From IMG/VR virus record IMGVR_UViG_3300035670_000271, positions 1 to 54,492 of that record: 54,492 nucleotides of DNA. One strand, given 5' to 3'. The notes below the pieces were generated by a model. It worked only from the letters and a program-made list of their open reading frames with translations, did not search any database and had not been told where the DNA came from. Positions 14,696 through 22,881 of the stretch are shown in pieces. The stretch's first letter is position 1. Each line of letters begins with the position of its first letter. The DNA is from a virus. Position numbers and translations under genes: made by a program.

Positions 14696-16177
14696 TCAGA
14701 AAATATTTCCATTTTCTCCAGATTGCCTATTTTCGCCTTTTATTTGCACAAAATATCCTCTTTTACCGCTATCTGACGTGACGCCCTTTTCGTATCCAAG
14801 CTCTTTCATGACTGCCGCGACATCCATCATGTCCCCCCTGTCCGTCTTGCCTTTATAACCTGCGTCATTCAAAACGCGCAGAATCTCCGTTGACGCCGTG
14901 ATATAGTCGGAACGCTCAAACAGTTCGTTGATGTAATCTTCCAAAATATTCACGCGCCGGTAGCGTGGCAAAACGTGGATTTGTAAGTCATGCTTGTCGT
15001 CTGCTCCGAGGTCTGCCGTTTCACCTTGCTCAACAAGCATCATGATTTGGCCCCAAAGTTGATCGCGGTCTATCGCTGTTGCATACTCATGCCTGATGCG
15101 CGTAATGGTCACGGGGCGATACCTTCTATTGCCTGTGCTGTCAGAGAGGAACCCGGCTCCGTCGTCATTAATCGTGCCAATGAACGACGCTGTAACAGGC
15201 TTATCAACATCATAATGTCCGTAGGGACGTCGTAATGAAAACACGTCTTGTGTGAGAAACGCTTTCAGCGCCTCCATATCAGCGCGTCGTGTCGTGCTGC
15301 CGAGTTCAACAACTTCCCAAATCCACCGCTCACAGGCCCGAATCATGTGATCTTTGTTATCTGGCAAGATGATTGATGAAACAAACACGTCATCAACCGG
15401 GCAGAGCCAGCGGACAAAATAGCCTTTCCCGACCCCTTGCGACCCCATCATGACAAACATCGGATTCTGCTCTCGAAAAAGAATCTTTCGCACCGCGCCA
15501 ATAAGCCATTTCCTGAGATAGAGTGGAAATAATCCGTCCTCATCCTCAAAAAAAGAGCAAAGATGCTCAAGTTGAGGGCTTCCGTCATAGTGTTGCTTGA
15601 CAGTTTCAATATATGTTACAATGGGATTATATGGATTCATCGCCGCTGTTGCCGTCATCACGCTTCTAATAGCCTCTTGCGAAGAAATGCCAGCGTTCAT
15701 CATGTGGTAGTGAATTCCTGCAAAGATGGTATCGTTCAGCATTTCGCCATTGACAAAAATCGCATCACGTAACGTGTTGTACGTCAGTTTATACCCACGC
15801 AAAAGCCATGCGATTTTATCCGCTTTCCGCTCAGGCGTGTCTTCATTCTTCTTGCCAGAGTCGAGCGTTTTTTTCATTGTGAGATATAAGTCTTTATCAA
15901 TCTCACGCGCTATCGAAATAATAGGCACGACGGACGGGGTATTCCCATCGCTTTCGATACTATTCCATGCTTTAAAAATGCCTTGCGCCTCATATCCTGG
16001 AGACTTTTTGGCAATCGTGACAAAATCATCAAATGGGATGCCGCTGAACTTAAATATTTTGACATAGTCAATCCACTCGGCGTCTGATAGCCGTTTTTTA
16101 AAGCCACGCATAAAGAGCACGCGCAGCGCAGCCTCGAAAGAAATATCATTTGATCTGCTCTTTTGTAGGTTCTCCAT
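14696..16177 (-). CDS. VapE-like superfamily 3 replicative helicase
   Basis: A 493-residue protein starting MENLQKSRSNDIS at ATG 16177, with AAGGAG nine bases upstream; the longer frame would start with TTG. The C-terminal half is a virulence-associated-E/D5-like ATPase: Walker A GSQGVGKG at about 245-252, then EVVELGS and a ASFIGTINDDG segment (sensor region), and NRRYRPVTI. Such proteins unwind DNA at phage and satellite origins with a primase partner; a primase gene lies just upstream. The N-terminal third has no clear domain. The iteron region downstream may be its binding site. Confidence 0.85.
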   Translation of the reverse strand: MENLQKSRSNDISFEAALRVLFMRGFKKRLSDAEWIDYVKIFKFSGIPFDDFVTIAKKSPGYEAQGIFKAWNSIESDGNTPSVVPIISIAREIDKDLYLTMKKTLDSGKKNEDTPERKADKIAWLLRGYKLTYNTLRDAIFVNGEMLNDTIFAGIHYHMMNAGISSQEAIRSVMTATAAMNPYNPIVTYIETVKQHYDGSPQLEHLCSFFEDEDGLFPLYLRKWLIGAVRKILFREQNPMFVMMGSQGVGKGYFVRWLCPVDDVFVSSIILPDNKDHMIRACERWIWEVVELGSTTRRADMEALKAFLTQDVFSLRRPYGHYDVDKPVTASFIGTINDDGAGFLSDSTGNRRYRPVTITRIRHEYATAIDRDQLWGQIMMLVEQGETADLGADDKHDLQIHVLPRYRRVNILEDYINELFERSDYITASTEILRVLNDAGYKGKTDRGDMMDVAAVMKELGYEKGVTSDSGKRGYFVQIKGENRQSGENGNIF

Positions 16178-16325
16178 GCGTAGAATCTCCTTGCTCAACT
16201 AAATATTGTTCGATACATTCTGCCACGAAAAGATTCAAGGGTTTCTCTGCTTGCGTCGCCGCGATCTTTGCTTTTTTGTGGATTTCAGGGTACAGATTCA
16301 CGGGAATATACACTCGTTTTTTCAT
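16146..16325 (-). CDS. Small ribbon-helix-helix protein
   Basis: A 59-residue protein, MKKRVYIPVNLYPEIHKKAK onward, with the beta-strand-helix-helix pattern of Arc/CopG DNA-binding proteins (strand KKRVYIPV, helix A YPEIHKKAKIAATQA, helix B NLFVAECIEQYL). Its ATG overlaps the primase stop (TAATG) and its end overlaps the helicase start by 32 bases, so primase, RHH and helicase are translated as a coupled set. It may repress the operon or bind the origin. Confidence 0.75.
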   Translation of the reverse strand: MKKRVYIPVNLYPEIHKKAKIAATQAEKPLNLFVAECIEQYLVEQGDSTHGEPTKEQIK

Positions 16326-17356
16326 TATGTAAGGTCTGCCGGGTGTGGCGGCGACTCATGCTGTAGTAATGTTTGGAGGTCAGGACAGAATCGACTGACA
16401 CACCACTCCAATGCTTGAAATGGTTTCATCTTGGTAAAAAGTGAGATGAGATGAAAGATGTCTCCTGACTTATTACATCCCTCATGAAAGCAATAAAAAA
16501 AACCATCTTCGATGTGCCATCTGAGACACGTCCCACTCTGAGAGTCATGCTCTGGACATTCTCCCACATAATTGACACCATCAACACTGTACGTCCACCC
16601 AATTTCGCCAAACACTGCGTCAACGTCTATCCGTGCCTTAACTTTGTCAAAAAGCGTCTCTTGCGTGTTTATAGTTGGCTGGTTTTTAGGGAGAGCATGG
16701 AAAACCGGTTGAGCATACGTCAACTCAAAAAATGTGTCAATGATTTTATTCCACGCAATTTTTTCAGGAGCCTTTGACGGTGATCCGTGTATAAATCTAT
16801 ATGTGTTCCCAGAAGGATGTATTGACGGAGGGATGAGCGTTTGACACCGCTCAACACGCAACTCAAGATGATCAAACCCAACACCCGGCGCAGAAAAGAC
16901 TCCCGCGCCTTGTCGCTTTGCGGGAAGACCATGCCGCGCCGGAATGGGGTCTGACAAAATCCACACGTGAAAACCATGACGGCTTCCACTTTCGACAACC
17001 CATTCATATCCCTCGTCAATCCCTAACCCATCCAACAACTCAAAAATCGCTGACGTTGAAGAGCATTTGTCGAAATCAAAACACGTCCAGCCATTGACAC
17101 CGCAGACAATTCCGACAGCATCAAACGGGTCATCATGCCGGAATAACGTGTCATAATCATCACGGGTCATGACACGCGACTGATATTCTTTCCATGTGAT
17201 AGGATGTGCGAGGGTTCCTGGCTGCTTTCCGGTAAAACGTTTTTTGCCGGTTGGTAATAGAATTTCGCGCCCTATCCCATCGATAGGTATAAGATTCGGA
17301 GGCGGCGAAAAACGCAACGATGATAACGCATCATGCAATGAGATAGTATATTTCAT
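16325..17356 (-). CDS. Prim-pol type DNA primase/polymerase with CHC2-like zinc finger
   Basis: A 343-residue protein beginning MKYTISLHDALSSLRF. The N-terminal archaeo-eukaryotic primase domain shows FDFD at 93-96 (metal-binding DxD), then a GSRHGFH segment at about 125-131 (the usual sxrGxH motif). The C-terminal region has CPEH, CLRW and CFHEGC around residues 270-310, a zinc-binding CHC2-like knuckle with SGDIFHLI. It makes primers for the adjacent helicase. The start lies 7 bases from a -10, suggesting a leaderless message. Confidence 0.85.
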   Translation of the reverse strand: MKYTISLHDALSSLRFSPPPNLIPIDGIGREILLPTGKKRFTGKQPGTLAHPITWKEYQSRVMTRDDYDTLFRHDDPFDAVGIVCGVNGWTCFDFDKCSSTSAIFELLDGLGIDEGYEWVVESGSRHGFHVWILSDPIPARHGLPAKRQGAGVFSAPGVGFDHLELRVERCQTLIPPSIHPSGNTYRFIHGSPSKAPEKIAWNKIIDTFFELTYAQPVFHALPKNQPTINTQETLFDKVKARIDVDAVFGEIGWTYSVDGVNYVGECPEHDSQSGTCLRWHIEDGFFYCFHEGCNKSGDIFHLISLFTKMKPFQALEWCVSRFCPDLQTLLQHESPPHPADLT

Positions 17357-17363
17357 GCGTTTT

Positions 17364-17391
17364 AATCTAATTAGATAATTAGATTTGTCAA
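17364..17391 (-). promoter_or_regulatory. Primase promoter with operator palindrome
   Basis: Minus strand TTGACA (17391-17386), 16-base spacer, TAGATT (17369-17364), 7 bases, ATG. The spacer and -10 fall in a perfect inverted repeat on 17364-17385, AATCTAATTA and TAATTAGATT separated by 2 bases, an obvious repressor site. The coupled RHH protein is a candidate binder. Confidence 0.7.
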
Positions 17392-17525
17392 GAAAAAAAG
17401 AAAAATCTCTTGACAAATCTGCGTAGACATGCGTTACTATTGACAAGGGCGACTCCTTGCGCCCATGTTCAAGAATTCTTCTTTCCAATTGATGGGGCTG
17501 GACGTGTTGACCAGCCCCATCAATC

Positions 17526-17627
17526 TTAATACATCGGCGTGCAGCCCATGCCGAAAAACAGCACGCACAAGCAGACAATTCCAATCAATAGCAAAGCCGC
17601 AGACACAAGATATTCAGTTGGAATCAT
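17526..17627 (-). CDS. Small membrane protein, 33 residues
   Basis: MIPTEYLVSAALLLIGIVCL and onward forms a single transmembrane helix, then GMGCTPMY. It has an almost perfect ribosome site (AAGGAGGTGA) and overlaps the 3' end of the MazG-like gene by 14 bases in another frame. It is too short for usual gene callers. Role unknown. Confidence 0.6.
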   Translation of the reverse strand: MIPTEYLVSAALLLIGIVCLCVLFFGMGCTPMY

Positions 17628-18135
17628 GGTTCTCACCTCCTTTGTAAGCGAATAAGCGCGTCAAGAGTGCGCAAAAGTCCACGATCATGAGATAAATCAC
17701 GTCAGGTTTTCCACGCTCAAGCCATAACTGGCCCAAATACATCAACAGATCAATCCCTTCCTGAATCGCGTCAAGATGCGCGTCCAGTCCGTTGTGTGTT
17801 TCCAGCATTGTGCCGTATTTCTCGGCTCCGACACTGACGCGCTGATCGAATGCGTCTACAATCTCTGACTTGACCAAGCCCTTGACGACAGGCTTCAACT
17901 CATCCCAGACGACAGCCCGCCCCTTGCGTGGCAAGGGCTGCCGCGTGCCGTAGACCATCGGCGATAATGCCAGAATCGCGGTCGGGTTTCCGTCAAGCGT
18001 GACGCGATGCCCGCAAAAATATTCCGCCCGCGTGTCAATCGCCACGTCGCCGACATAGCCAAGCAGTCGGTCAGCGGCAGTTGTCACGTGGTCTTTCTCG
18101 ACAATCATCATTTCCTCAACAATTTTGTGTGTCAT
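17614..18135 (-). CDS. MazG-like protein (phage nucleotide pyrophosphohydrolase type)
   Basis: About 173 residues starting MTHKIVEEMMIVEKDHV at ATG 18135. The C-terminal half shows the phage MazG-like pattern: KYGTMLETHNGLDAHLDAIQ followed by EGIDLLMYLGQLWLE, close to the common KYG..L..NGRDAL.DA..E.iD...YL.Q motif for which dATP/dGTP diphosphohydrolase activity is described. The first 90 residues look like a separate beta-rich domain I do not recognise. In phages this type is linked to nucleotide-pool control or blocking stress signalling. Confidence 0.7.
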   Translation of the reverse strand: MTHKIVEEMMIVEKDHVTTAADRLLGYVGDVAIDTRAEYFCGHRVTLDGNPTAILALSPMVYGTRQPLPRKGRAVVWDELKPVVKGLVKSEIVDAFDQRVSVGAEKYGTMLETHNGLDAHLDAIQEGIDLLMYLGQLWLERGKPDVIYLMIVDFCALLTRLFAYKGGENHDSN

Positions 18136-18694
18136 GCCGTTCACACCTGTCTGTAAATAGGTACGTCAGCCAGTGATGCAGCGCGCCGGCATAGCCTTTT
18201 GGCATACACGCATAATAGCCGATGCCCTCCAAATATTCAATCATTCTCTTCTGTTCTTTCCGCTTTTGCGAGTTCCCCGGCTTTTTCAATTCGCAGACGA
18301 ACCCGTGATAGTCATGACATGGATACAGCACTGTAATGTCCGCGCTCCCGCGCTGGTATCCCATACGTTTGTAGTTCTGCATCTGTGTTGAGTACCGTCC
18401 TTGCGTGCCGTCCTTGCGCGTGTAGGTGCGCGCCGACTTGTCAAAGAAATCGGCAACCGACACGATGAGTCCGGGATAGTGTGCCCCGTCCTCATCCACA
18501 TACTCGCCGAGTTTTTCAGGAAAGATCGCCATGAGGCAGGCAATCAGCGCCTTCTGTGATTTCTGCTCAGGCTTCCCGGACACCCCACGCAAAAACAATT
18601 CAGGATGCCAGTCCCGAATTTGAAAGCAGCGAGGGAAATCTTGCCTCACCCGTGCCAGTCCTTCCAATTCCATATCTTCCCATGCCTGCTTCAT
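18116..18694 (-). CDS. VRR-NUC domain nuclease
   Basis: A 192-residue protein. Residues about 120-180 carry the PD-(D/E)XK VRR-NUC core: GSADITVLYP (catalytic Asp), FVCELKKPGN (E-x-K) and, further on, QKRMIEYLEGIGYYACMPKG with YAGALHHWLTYL. Such nucleases process recombination intermediates in phages. It is preceded by GGAGG and coupled by ATGA overlap to the 64-residue gene before it. It belongs with exonuclease and annealase in a recombination module. Confidence 0.85.
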   Translation of the reverse strand: MKQAWEDMELEGLARVRQDFPRCFQIRDWHPELFLRGVSGKPEQKSQKALIACLMAIFPEKLGEYVDEDGAHYPGLIVSVADFFDKSARTYTRKDGTQGRYSTQMQNYKRMGYQRGSADITVLYPCHDYHGFVCELKKPGNSQKRKEQKRMIEYLEGIGYYACMPKGYAGALHHWLTYLFTDRCERHDTQNC

Positions 18695-18885
18695 TTGTTA
18701 TATGTCCTCCGTATCCGCGCCATCGTGTCAAGAAGAGCATACGCCTCTGCTTTCTCGTCTGATGTCAGCGTGTTTTTCGCCGACTGTTCGACGAGCTTGC
18801 CCCATCGTGACACGAGCGCGGACTGTGGTGGTAACGCAGAGGCAAGCATATTGCCCCTGGCGATAAGTTTGGGATATAGTGTCAT
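18691..18885 (-). CDS. Small protein of unknown function in the recombination module
   Basis: A 64-residue protein (MTLYPKLIARGNMLASALPP) with a helical, charged C-terminus (SDEKAEAYALLDTMARIRR). It is coupled at both ends by ATGA overlaps, to an upstream 21-residue membrane peptide and to the VRR-NUC nuclease. No family recognised. Confidence 0.65.
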   Translation of the reverse strand: MTLYPKLIARGNMLASALPPQSALVSRWGKLVEQSAKNTLTSDEKAEAYALLDTMARIRRTYNK

Positions 18886-18947
18886 AACACGCCCTCAAGA
18901 TAGCAGGCAAGCATGAGAGACACCCATATAATGCAGAGAATGATCAT
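18882..18947 (-). CDS. Very small membrane peptide, 21 residues
   Basis: MIILCIIWVSLMLACYLEG and two more residues: one hydrophobic helix. The ribosome site GAGGAG is 11 bases upstream, inside the end of the exonuclease gene, and the stop overlaps the next start (ATGA). The coupling at both ends argues that it is translated. Function unknown. Confidence 0.5.
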   Translation of the reverse strand: MIILCIIWVSLMLACYLEGVL

Positions 18948-18948
18948 G

Positions 18949-19545
18949 TTATTTTCTCCTCACGGTAGTTATAATGTCCTGAACCTCTTGCCACGCGGCA
19001 TTGACAGCGTCAGAAATCTTTTGACACATCTCATGATTCCGCATAAGCCTCACGACGGCAAGCGGACAGTCCTGAACTCTATCATCAAACGAAATAAAAT
19101 CATTCCATTCACGCCCCATGACAAACATTTCTGACTGCATCTGTATTTGATACTCATCAGGGATGGTCAAAGAGACGCAAAACGCGATATGAGTTGATGA
19201 GTCAGGGCATTTAATTTGGCCTAACCCATCAGGGGAGATAAGACAGTCAGGTGACGCGCCAAAAAACGGCATATTGGAATGCGAATAAAATGTAATCCCA
19301 TCCCCTTCAACCCACTGCTCTGTCTGAAACGCATACTCAGCCCGTGCGGCAGGTTCCTTGTCAATTCCGCGTTGCATCGCTTTCGAGATATATCCCTCGT
19401 CATATATCCCCGTCAAAATCTCTGTCGCTACCTGATATATATATGTTTGTCGAGTTTTCCCCCGGCCTCCTGTCATGAGTTTTGCGACATTTGACGCGGA
19501 AATTTTGCCAAGTTTCGCCTGACGCCATTGTTCATATTTCGTCAT
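18949..19545 (-). CDS. YqaJ-type viral recombinase exonuclease
   Basis: A 198-residue exonuclease of the lambda-Exo/YqaJ group. Visible features are the N-terminal RQAKLGKISASNVAKLM, the acidic MQRGIDKEPAARAEYA block, and the active-site sequence FGASPDCLISPDGLGQIKCP with catalytic Asp and the E/Q-x-K position (here QIK rather than EIK, a substitution of a usually acidic residue). It resects DNA ends to give 3' tails for the Erf annealase encoded just upstream. Confidence 0.82.
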   Translation of the reverse strand: MTKYEQWRQAKLGKISASNVAKLMTGGRGKTRQTYIYQVATEILTGIYDEGYISKAMQRGIDKEPAARAEYAFQTEQWVEGDGITFYSHSNMPFFGASPDCLISPDGLGQIKCPDSSTHIAFCVSLTIPDEYQIQMQSEMFVMGREWNDFISFDDRVQDCPLAVVRLMRNHEMCQKISDAVNAAWQEVQDIITTVRRK

Positions 19546-20192
19546 ACAGCGATCCCCCCTGGATTTTCAAGCTCTTCTTTTTTAATATCCTTCGCGACCT
19601 CAACAAGCATCCGTAATTCGTGCGAGAGTGCCTTTTCTTTTGCCATTTTAAAAAAATCAATATAGACTGTTTTTAACTCATCCATATCGGATGCCCGGTC
19701 AATCACTCTCTGCCACTGCGTCAGTATTTCCATTTCTGATTTGAGCAGTGCCGGAGTATCAGCACGTTTCCCCCAGTCTACGTTTGCGTCAGAATCTTTA
19801 TCGCCGACGATGCCCCAAAACGCGCATAAAGCTTGACGACGAATAAAAGACAACCCACCCCCGGCAGCTTGAGCGCCTGAAATGACCGCACGCCCGTCAC
19901 GAGTCGTAATAATCCCCATCATCGGGAACGTCGCCGTTCCTTCGATGAACTGCGCTGATGAATGGAGAACCATTGTTTCTAACGAGACAAGATCACCCTC
20001 CATCTTTCCAGGGGATTGGATACAACACAGTTCAAATCTGGGCAGAATTGCCTTGAGTTGATCTACGATTTTATCATGTTCAAGATACCGGTATTTCCCA
20101 TCAACTTCCCCGCTTTTAAACATGTTTTGCACGGTTGCCCATGCCTTGACATAAGCAGGCGCGATTTTTGACATATCATCACTTGTTCTCAT
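19542..20192 (-). CDS. Erf-family single-strand annealing protein
   Basis: A 216-residue annealase. The Erf pattern is clear: YRYLEHDKIVDQLKAILPRF, VSLETMVLHSSAQF, and AQAAGGGLSFIRRQALCAFWG followed by GDKDSDAN (residues about 105-140; sequence given in part). It anneals complementary single strands during phage recombination and circularisation. It is coupled to the exonuclease downstream and by ATGA overlap to the gene upstream. Confidence 0.88.
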   Translation of the reverse strand: MRTSDDMSKIAPAYVKAWATVQNMFKSGEVDGKYRYLEHDKIVDQLKAILPRFELCCIQSPGKMEGDLVSLETMVLHSSAQFIEGTATFPMMGIITTRDGRAVISGAQAAGGGLSFIRRQALCAFWGIVGDKDSDANVDWGKRADTPALLKSEMEILTQWQRVIDRASDMDELKTVYIDFFKMAKEKALSHELRMLVEVAKDIKKEELENPGGIAV

Positions 20193-20569
20193 TTACTTCC
20201 CCCCGCAAGATAGGCCAAGACCATGTCAAGACTTGCCTGTTCGCAGTCTTCACACATGTCTTGACTTTCTTCTTTCACGTTCCAACAGCATCCTTCGTTT
20301 TCACATGTCAGACCGAGATTCTCAGCAGGGTTGACGTCATACCATGCCGTCCCGCTTCCGAACCCGCCGGAGATATGTTCTTCCCAGCGGACAAGCGCCT
20401 GCGCGCCTGATTCAAAAAAGTCTTCTTCCAAAATTGCGACGAACCCACCGCCATGTACATGTAACCCACGCTTTGCCTCCTGAAATGCCTTTATCGCCTC
20501 ATGGAGTGTTTTGTATTGTTCATCCTGCGCCGCGTTGCTGCTCTGCGTTTTCCATACAAGTTTATACAT
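20189..20569 (-). CDS. Early protein of unknown function with C-terminal cysteine cluster
   Basis: A 126-residue protein (MYKLVWKTQSSNAAQDEQYK). The N-terminal half is beta/alpha with a glycine-rich HVHGGGFVAIL; the C-terminal half has CENEGCCWNV and CEDCEQ, probably a zinc site. Ribosome site AAGGAG. It is first in the operon driven by the promoter at 20680-20708 and is coupled to the Erf gene. Function unknown. Confidence 0.65.
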   Translation of the reverse strand: MYKLVWKTQSSNAAQDEQYKTLHEAIKAFQEAKRGLHVHGGGFVAILEEDFFESGAQALVRWEEHISGGFGSGTAWYDVNPAENLGLTCENEGCCWNVKEESQDMCEDCEQASLDMVLAYLAGGSK

Positions 20570-20679
20570 GCCATTTTCTCCTTGTGAATAGTATTGATTT
20601 TTATGTTTTTCGTCACACGCGAGAAAGTCAGATGCGACTCATTGGCATTGCGCTGACCGGCTTTTCGTCATGTAAGAAT

Positions 20680-20722
20680 ACAATAAAACATCCGTATTCA
20701 AAAGTCAAGAAAAAAGTGACTT
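20680..20722 (-). promoter_or_regulatory. Promoter of the recombination operon with shared operator
   Basis: Minus strand TTGACT (20708-20703), 17-base spacer, TATTGT (20685-20680). AAGTCA at 20702-20707 and TGACTT at 20717-20722 are inverted with a 9-base spacer, the same geometry and spacer sequence as at 12.88 kb. Confidence 0.75.
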
Positions 20723-20760
20723 GAAAAATGAAATAATGCAATTCTTTAACAAAGTCACTT
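20714..20760 (-). terminator. Putative terminator downstream of the first early operon
   Basis: Minus strand AAGTGACTT (20760-20752) and AAGTCACTT (20722-20714) form a 9-bp stem with a long 29-base loop, then five T. The loop is long, so efficiency is uncertain, and one arm doubles as part of the next promoter's operator. Confidence 0.45.
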
Positions 20761-20766
20761 ATGGAA

Positions 20767-20991
20767 CTACGTCTTGAATTGGATAATGATGCTGTTTATG
20801 GCATACTCAACGCCATAATCCAACTCAACGGATTCCGCGATTTTCACGGCACAGCGTACCAGGTACGCATGTGTCGTGTCAGTCTCGCCGATAAGCCTGA
20901 CGCGAAAGTCTCTGGCAATACTAATTTCTTTAATCTTCACGTGTCGCGCCGCGACATTAATCACGGCGTTCGCAAACTCATAGAACTGCAT
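20767..20991 (-). CDS. Small early protein of unknown function
   Basis: A 74-residue protein starting MQFYEFANAVINVAARHVK at ATG 20991, preceded by GGGAGGAA; the longer open frame overlaps the upstream gene. Alpha/beta composition, no cysteine cluster and no recognised family. It is last in the operon begun at 22.5 kb. Confidence 0.65.
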   Translation of the reverse strand: MQFYEFANAVINVAARHVKIKEISIARDFRVRLIGETDTTHAYLVRCAVKIAESVELDYGVEYAINSIIIQFKT

Positions 20992-20993
20992 AC

Positions 20994-21593
20994 CTATTCC
21001 TCCCTCATTGCCAGAACGACGCGGACAAACCGCTGGAAATCGCGGCTGCCGCGCAATCGTTCGACAAGCTCTTGTTTCACGTTTGCCACAAACCACTCCC
21101 AGTCATTCCGATTGTCAGACATCCAATCCCGCGATGCCTCCGTCGGCGCTTCTGTCATTCGAACCAAAATTGAATCGCTCACGTCGTCATCCGTCTTGAC
21201 GATTTTTTGGATGCCTGCCAAATTCAGCGAGAGTTTTACAGACGCTGCTCGATCTTTCATGGCGTCCGGCCATGAGGCCGTCAGATGCCACGCCGGAAGA
21301 TCGCAGACGTCCGGCGCGAACAGCGTATCAAACACGGCTGGAATGCCGTGTTCAGCGATGTCACACAACATCACGAACATGCTTTCCAGTTCTGCCATGT
21401 CCGTTTCTTCTGTTCGACGCGCCAGTTCCTTCATCAGAAGAAACTGAGCGCCAAGCCCCTTAATCGTGCCATATTCACTCTTTGCGACCACGCTGGGACT
21501 TGAGACTCGGAAAAATGCCGCAGCCTGAAATTCTGGGGAGGCGGGATTCAACCGCCTCCATACGTGCAACGGTGAGAACTTAATCTCTTTCAT
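20994..21593 (-). CDS. Early protein of unknown function
   Basis: A 199-residue protein (MKEIKFSPLHVWRRLNPASP) with GGAGGAAT before ATG 21593 and ATGA overlap with the upstream gene. It is acidic and largely helical, with MFVMLCDIAEHGIPAVFDTL and a tryptophan-rich C-terminal part. I recognise no family; it may act in early host takeover or DNA metabolism by position. Confidence 0.65.
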   Translation of the reverse strand: MKEIKFSPLHVWRRLNPASPEFQAAAFFRVSSPSVVAKSEYGTIKGLGAQFLLMKELARRTEETDMAELESMFVMLCDIAEHGIPAVFDTLFAPDVCDLPAWHLTASWPDAMKDRAASVKLSLNLAGIQKIVKTDDDVSDSILVRMTEAPTEASRDWMSDNRNDWEWFVANVKQELVERLRGSRDFQRFVRVVLAMREE

Positions 21594-22030
21594 GATATTC
21601 CTCCTTGCGCGATCAGCGCCTTGTATTGGATATGCAGTTGCCCGAACTTCTGAATCGGCTTTGCGCATTTCGGAGAATACGCAAATTTCGGGATATAAAA
21701 AAACCATCGAATTGACAACTCGTCGGCGAATTTTTGCAACTTCTTTTTGAATACCTCTCGGATGTCTGCCAGCGCCGCATTACTCTCATGCTCAAAAGCA
21801 CAGGAAACGCACCATCGCGTCGCGATCCGGCTGAAATCATCACCAGGGACGCATTGGAAATCACGGTCAAAGGATGCCGCGCCTTTGCGAATGACCTTTC
21901 CGCAGCATGAACAAATATATTCATCTCGCCCTGATAACACGATATGCAGCCCACACCACGCCCCGTCCCGCGTTTCGGAGGCGCTCAACATGAGCGCCCC
22001 ATTTTTGTGAATTACATTGACTAATTGCAT
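21590..22030 (-). CDS. Zinc-binding protein of unknown function
   Basis: A 146-residue protein with CSCCGKVIRKG around residue 41 and CVSC around 74, giving two cysteine pairs spaced about 33 residues apart, a likely zinc site. Its start overlaps the end of the upstream gene by 10 bases and has the strong ribosome site GGAGGTGATC. Function unknown. Confidence 0.68.
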   Translation of the reverse strand: MQLVNVIHKNGALMLSASETRDGAWCGLHIVLSGRDEYICSCCGKVIRKGAASFDRDFQCVPGDDFSRIATRWCVSCAFEHESNAALADIREVFKKKLQKFADELSIRWFFYIPKFAYSPKCAKPIQKFGQLHIQYKALIAQGGIS

Positions 22031-22533
22031 GAGATCACCTCCGCGTGTAACAAAATGTGTGTAAGCGCCTGAGCAAAGCTCACAGCGTGGTTATTCAGCA
22101 TTTCATAATGCGCCCATGACGCCGCCAGCTTTTTTCTGGCGTCGTCGATTGTTGGGGCAAACAGCGTATGACGCCGCCCGTCAATCTGTGCCTGCCATTT
22201 TTTCGCAACCGGAATAACCTGCGTCGGGCGGCCGATAATAATAGCATACTCACACGGAGCGCAATTCCGTTGTTCTGTCTGCATTTCCGGCGTGACGCGG
22301 CGGATGCGCGCCATGTCAGCTAATCCCGATTCACGTTCCATACGTCCCGCAAATTCATCCATAATTTCCGCCACTTCATTTTTTGAGGCGTTGAGGATGT
22401 TCATCCGTAGGCACATCCAAGCGCCGTTTTCGGATTCTGTCGATACCCCCATTGACAAGTCAACATGGGGGTATTCTTCTTGTAATTTCTCAGAAATCTT
22501 CTGTGCAATTTGTTCCATCGTGTAAGCGTTCAT
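22021..22533 (-). CDS. First early-operon protein, unknown function
   Basis: A 170-residue protein (MNAYTMEQIAQKISEKLQEE) with AAGGAGAG upstream, the first gene after the divergent promoter at 22.69 kb. It has an alpha/beta N-terminal half, then VTPEMQTEQRNCAPCEYAII with a CxxC pair. No family recognised. Confidence 0.68.
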   Translation of the reverse strand: MNAYTMEQIAQKISEKLQEEYPHVDLSMGVSTESENGAWMCLRMNILNASKNEVAEIMDEFAGRMERESGLADMARIRRVTPEMQTEQRNCAPCEYAIIIGRPTQVIPVAKKWQAQIDGRRHTLFAPTIDDARKKLAASWAHYEMLNNHAVSFAQALTHILLHAEVISCN

Positions 22534-22668
22534 GTTCTTCTCTCCTTGTTACTAAATTGTTTTAAAAGTGTACGTCAAGGTCGTCTTCATCAATTCTCGC
22601 TAAATGGCGAGAATTTATTTGCATCAACGTTAAGTTGTTTTTGATTCCGTTTCTTAGCTTGTGAGTAT

Positions 22669-22697
22669 AAGATAATTCTACCAATGAGATTTGTCAA
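22669..22697 (-). promoter_or_regulatory. Early promoter
   Basis: TTGACA at 22697-22692, exactly 17 bases, TATCTT at 22674-22669, followed by ATACTCAC as at 12.86 kb. The identical -10 extension (TATCTTATACTCAC) in two promoters indicates a shared promoter class. Confidence 0.82.
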
Positions 22698-22820
22698 GGA
22701 CTATTTTAAGAATATTATAAAATTCTTCAAATAGTTTCAAGATAGAATAAATAACGTCTTAATTTATAAGCATTTATCGCAAAAAATCGGTTGATATTAT
22801 GTGCGAATGTTTATAAACGA

Positions 22821-22846
22821 AAGACAAAAAGTATACTTTTTGTCTT
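22821..22846. repeat. Perfect 26-bp palindrome upstream of parM
   Basis: AAGACAAAAAGTA is followed directly by its reverse complement. A perfect palindrome of this size just upstream of a partition operon is a likely operator or centromere element. Confidence 0.8.
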
Positions 22847-22881
22847 GTATTTTTAGAAAAAAGTTGTTATTTTTAACCCAT

